Source: Candidatus Babelota bacterium (GTDB taxonomy: Bacteria > JAGOBX01). From it: DNA of 5,741 nucleotides. The stretch spans positions 1 to 5,741 of the forward strand of contig JAGOBX010000261.1 of NCBI GenBank assembly GCA_017999075.1. The letters run 5' to 3'. Positions 4,970 through 5,741 of the stretch are shown in pieces. Each line of letters opens with the position of its first letter. Within the stretch, counting starts at the first letter, position 1. The position numbers and the translations under genes are program-made. Under the pieces are notes generated by a model. It made no database searches and had not been told where the DNA came from. It worked only from the letters and a program-made list of their open reading frames with translations.

Positions 4970-5741
4970 ATGAATGGGAAAATATATATCTGTGTATTTT
5001 TTCTTAAAAGTCAGGGTTTAATTGAAGCGATTAAAAAAGAAGCTTTATTTCTTTTTTCCCATCTTCAAAAGAGTGAATTCAAAAACAAGGTAGAATTGAT
5101 ATCAATAGAACCCGATAATTTCAAAAGCGGCACAAGTGAAAATATAAATTGTATTGCTATAAGTAAATTTGATTCTTTTATTGTTGAAACTGAACCGGTA
5201 TTGATTCATTTATTTATTCCATTTCTGAAAACCGCTTTTTATTTTCCGAATTTATTTAATTTTCAAGTTTTAATAACTGCTTCAGGAGGTAATCCGCTTT
5301 TTGGAATTAATAATGAAGAGTTGGAAATTCTTGAACAAGCTGTTGATTCAGGAAATTTGTATATTATAACACAATCGAAATATTCTTCAGAAAAATTTTT
5401 CAGTGATATTTTCCGCGAAGTTTTTCTGATTTATCCTCCTGATTTAATTGAGCTCCCGCAAAAAAACTCAAACAAATATTTAAACAAGAAGATAAAGATA
5501 GGATTTGCAAGTTCTCCGTTTATCAAAGAAGATTATATTAAACGAGGCATACATATAATAAAAAAAATAGCTGCAAAACATTGCGGATCAATGGAATTTG
5601 TCATATTATGGAGAAACCCCACATTAAAATTTTATTCTGATTCTGAAATTGAGGCTGAAAATATTGAAATCAAGTGCGGAGTTCAGGATATTAAACTTTT
5701 TTATGAATCAATAGATATTTTATTTGTTCCTTATACAGATA
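4970..5741 (+). CDS. GT-B / GT4-like glycosyltransferase, N-terminal part
   Basis: The reading frame is open from 4922 and runs off the right edge, giving 257 codons from the ATG at 4970. The start fits the expected beginning 'MNGKIYICVFF', a first Rossmann strand. Residues 1-165 form the N-terminal acceptor-side half, including YIITQSKYSSEKFF (131-144) and VFLIYPPDLIELP (151-163), which resemble the hinge region of GT4 enzymes. A second Rossmann domain starts at about 174 with IKIGFASSPFIKED (175-188). It is followed by KRGIHIIKKIA (191-201), FVILWRN (210-216), and DIKLFYESIDILFVPYTD (240-257), the usual lead-in to the nucleotide-sugar binding Glu-rich region, which lies outside the window. 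The likely role is transfer of a sugar from a nucleotide donor to a glycan or lipid. No SD is visible. The gene lies 40 bp after rnfG, so it may be co-transcribed. The donor and acceptor cannot be named. Confidence 0.65.
   Translation, partial: MNGKIYICVFFLKSQGLIEAIKKEALFLFSHLQKSEFKNKVELISIEPDNFKSGTSENINCIAISKFDSFIVETEPVLIHLFIPFLKTAFYFPNLFNFQVLITASGGNPLFGINNEELEILEQAVDSGNLYIITQSKYSSEKFFSDIFREVFLIYPPDLIELPQKNSNKYLNKKIKIGFASSPFIKEDYIKRGIHIIKKIAAKHCGSMEFVILWRNPTLKFYSDSEIEAENIEIKCGVQDIKLFYESIDILFVPYTD

Overview
This window comes from a very AT-rich bacterial genome. The genes are tightly packed, and six of the seven are on the + strand. The organism is probably a Gram-negative-type anaerobe or facultative anaerobe, because it carries genes of the Rnf ion-motive ferredoxin:NAD+ oxidoreductase, which is typical of anaerobic metabolism. 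The CheX-like gene has a sigma70-type promoter with a perfect TTGACA -35 box, and the genes at both ends of the divergent intergenic region have Shine-Dalgarno (SD) sequences. This argues against Bacteroidota, whose promoters differ. Several downstream genes lack an obvious SD. I cannot assign a phylum with confidence.

Layout. At the left edge (1-56, minus strand) is the start of a gene whose first 18 residues look like FabH (3-oxoacyl-ACP synthase III). A 248-bp AT-rich divergent intergenic region follows (57-304). Next is a CheX-type CheY-P phosphatase-like gene (305-772) with an in-frame C8 run. It is followed 16 bp later by a 369-residue protein with a GYF_2-like N-terminus and a long coiled coil (789-1898).

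The core of the window is an Rnf cluster. It holds rnfC (1964-3289, NADH/FMN/Fe-S subunit), rnfD (3273-4277, membrane subunit with a covalent-FMN threonine motif) and rnfG (4333-4929, membrane-anchored covalent flavoprotein). rnfC and rnfD overlap by 17 bp at an A8 run. The usual next genes rnfE, rnfA and rnfB are not immediately downstream. Instead the start of a GT-B/GT4-like glycosyltransferase gene (4970 to the right edge) follows 40 bp after rnfG.

How they work together. RnfC, RnfD and RnfG would form part of a membrane complex that couples electron transfer between ferredoxin and NAD+ to ion pumping. Its other subunits must be encoded beyond the window or elsewhere. The CheX-like and coiled-coil genes may share a transcript from the promoter near 238-266. 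No functional link between them and Rnf can be shown from sequence. Nothing in the window is clearly a new system. The most notable points are the C8 tract in cheX, the rnfC/rnfD A8 overlap, the split rnf order and the coiled-coil partner of the CheX-like protein.
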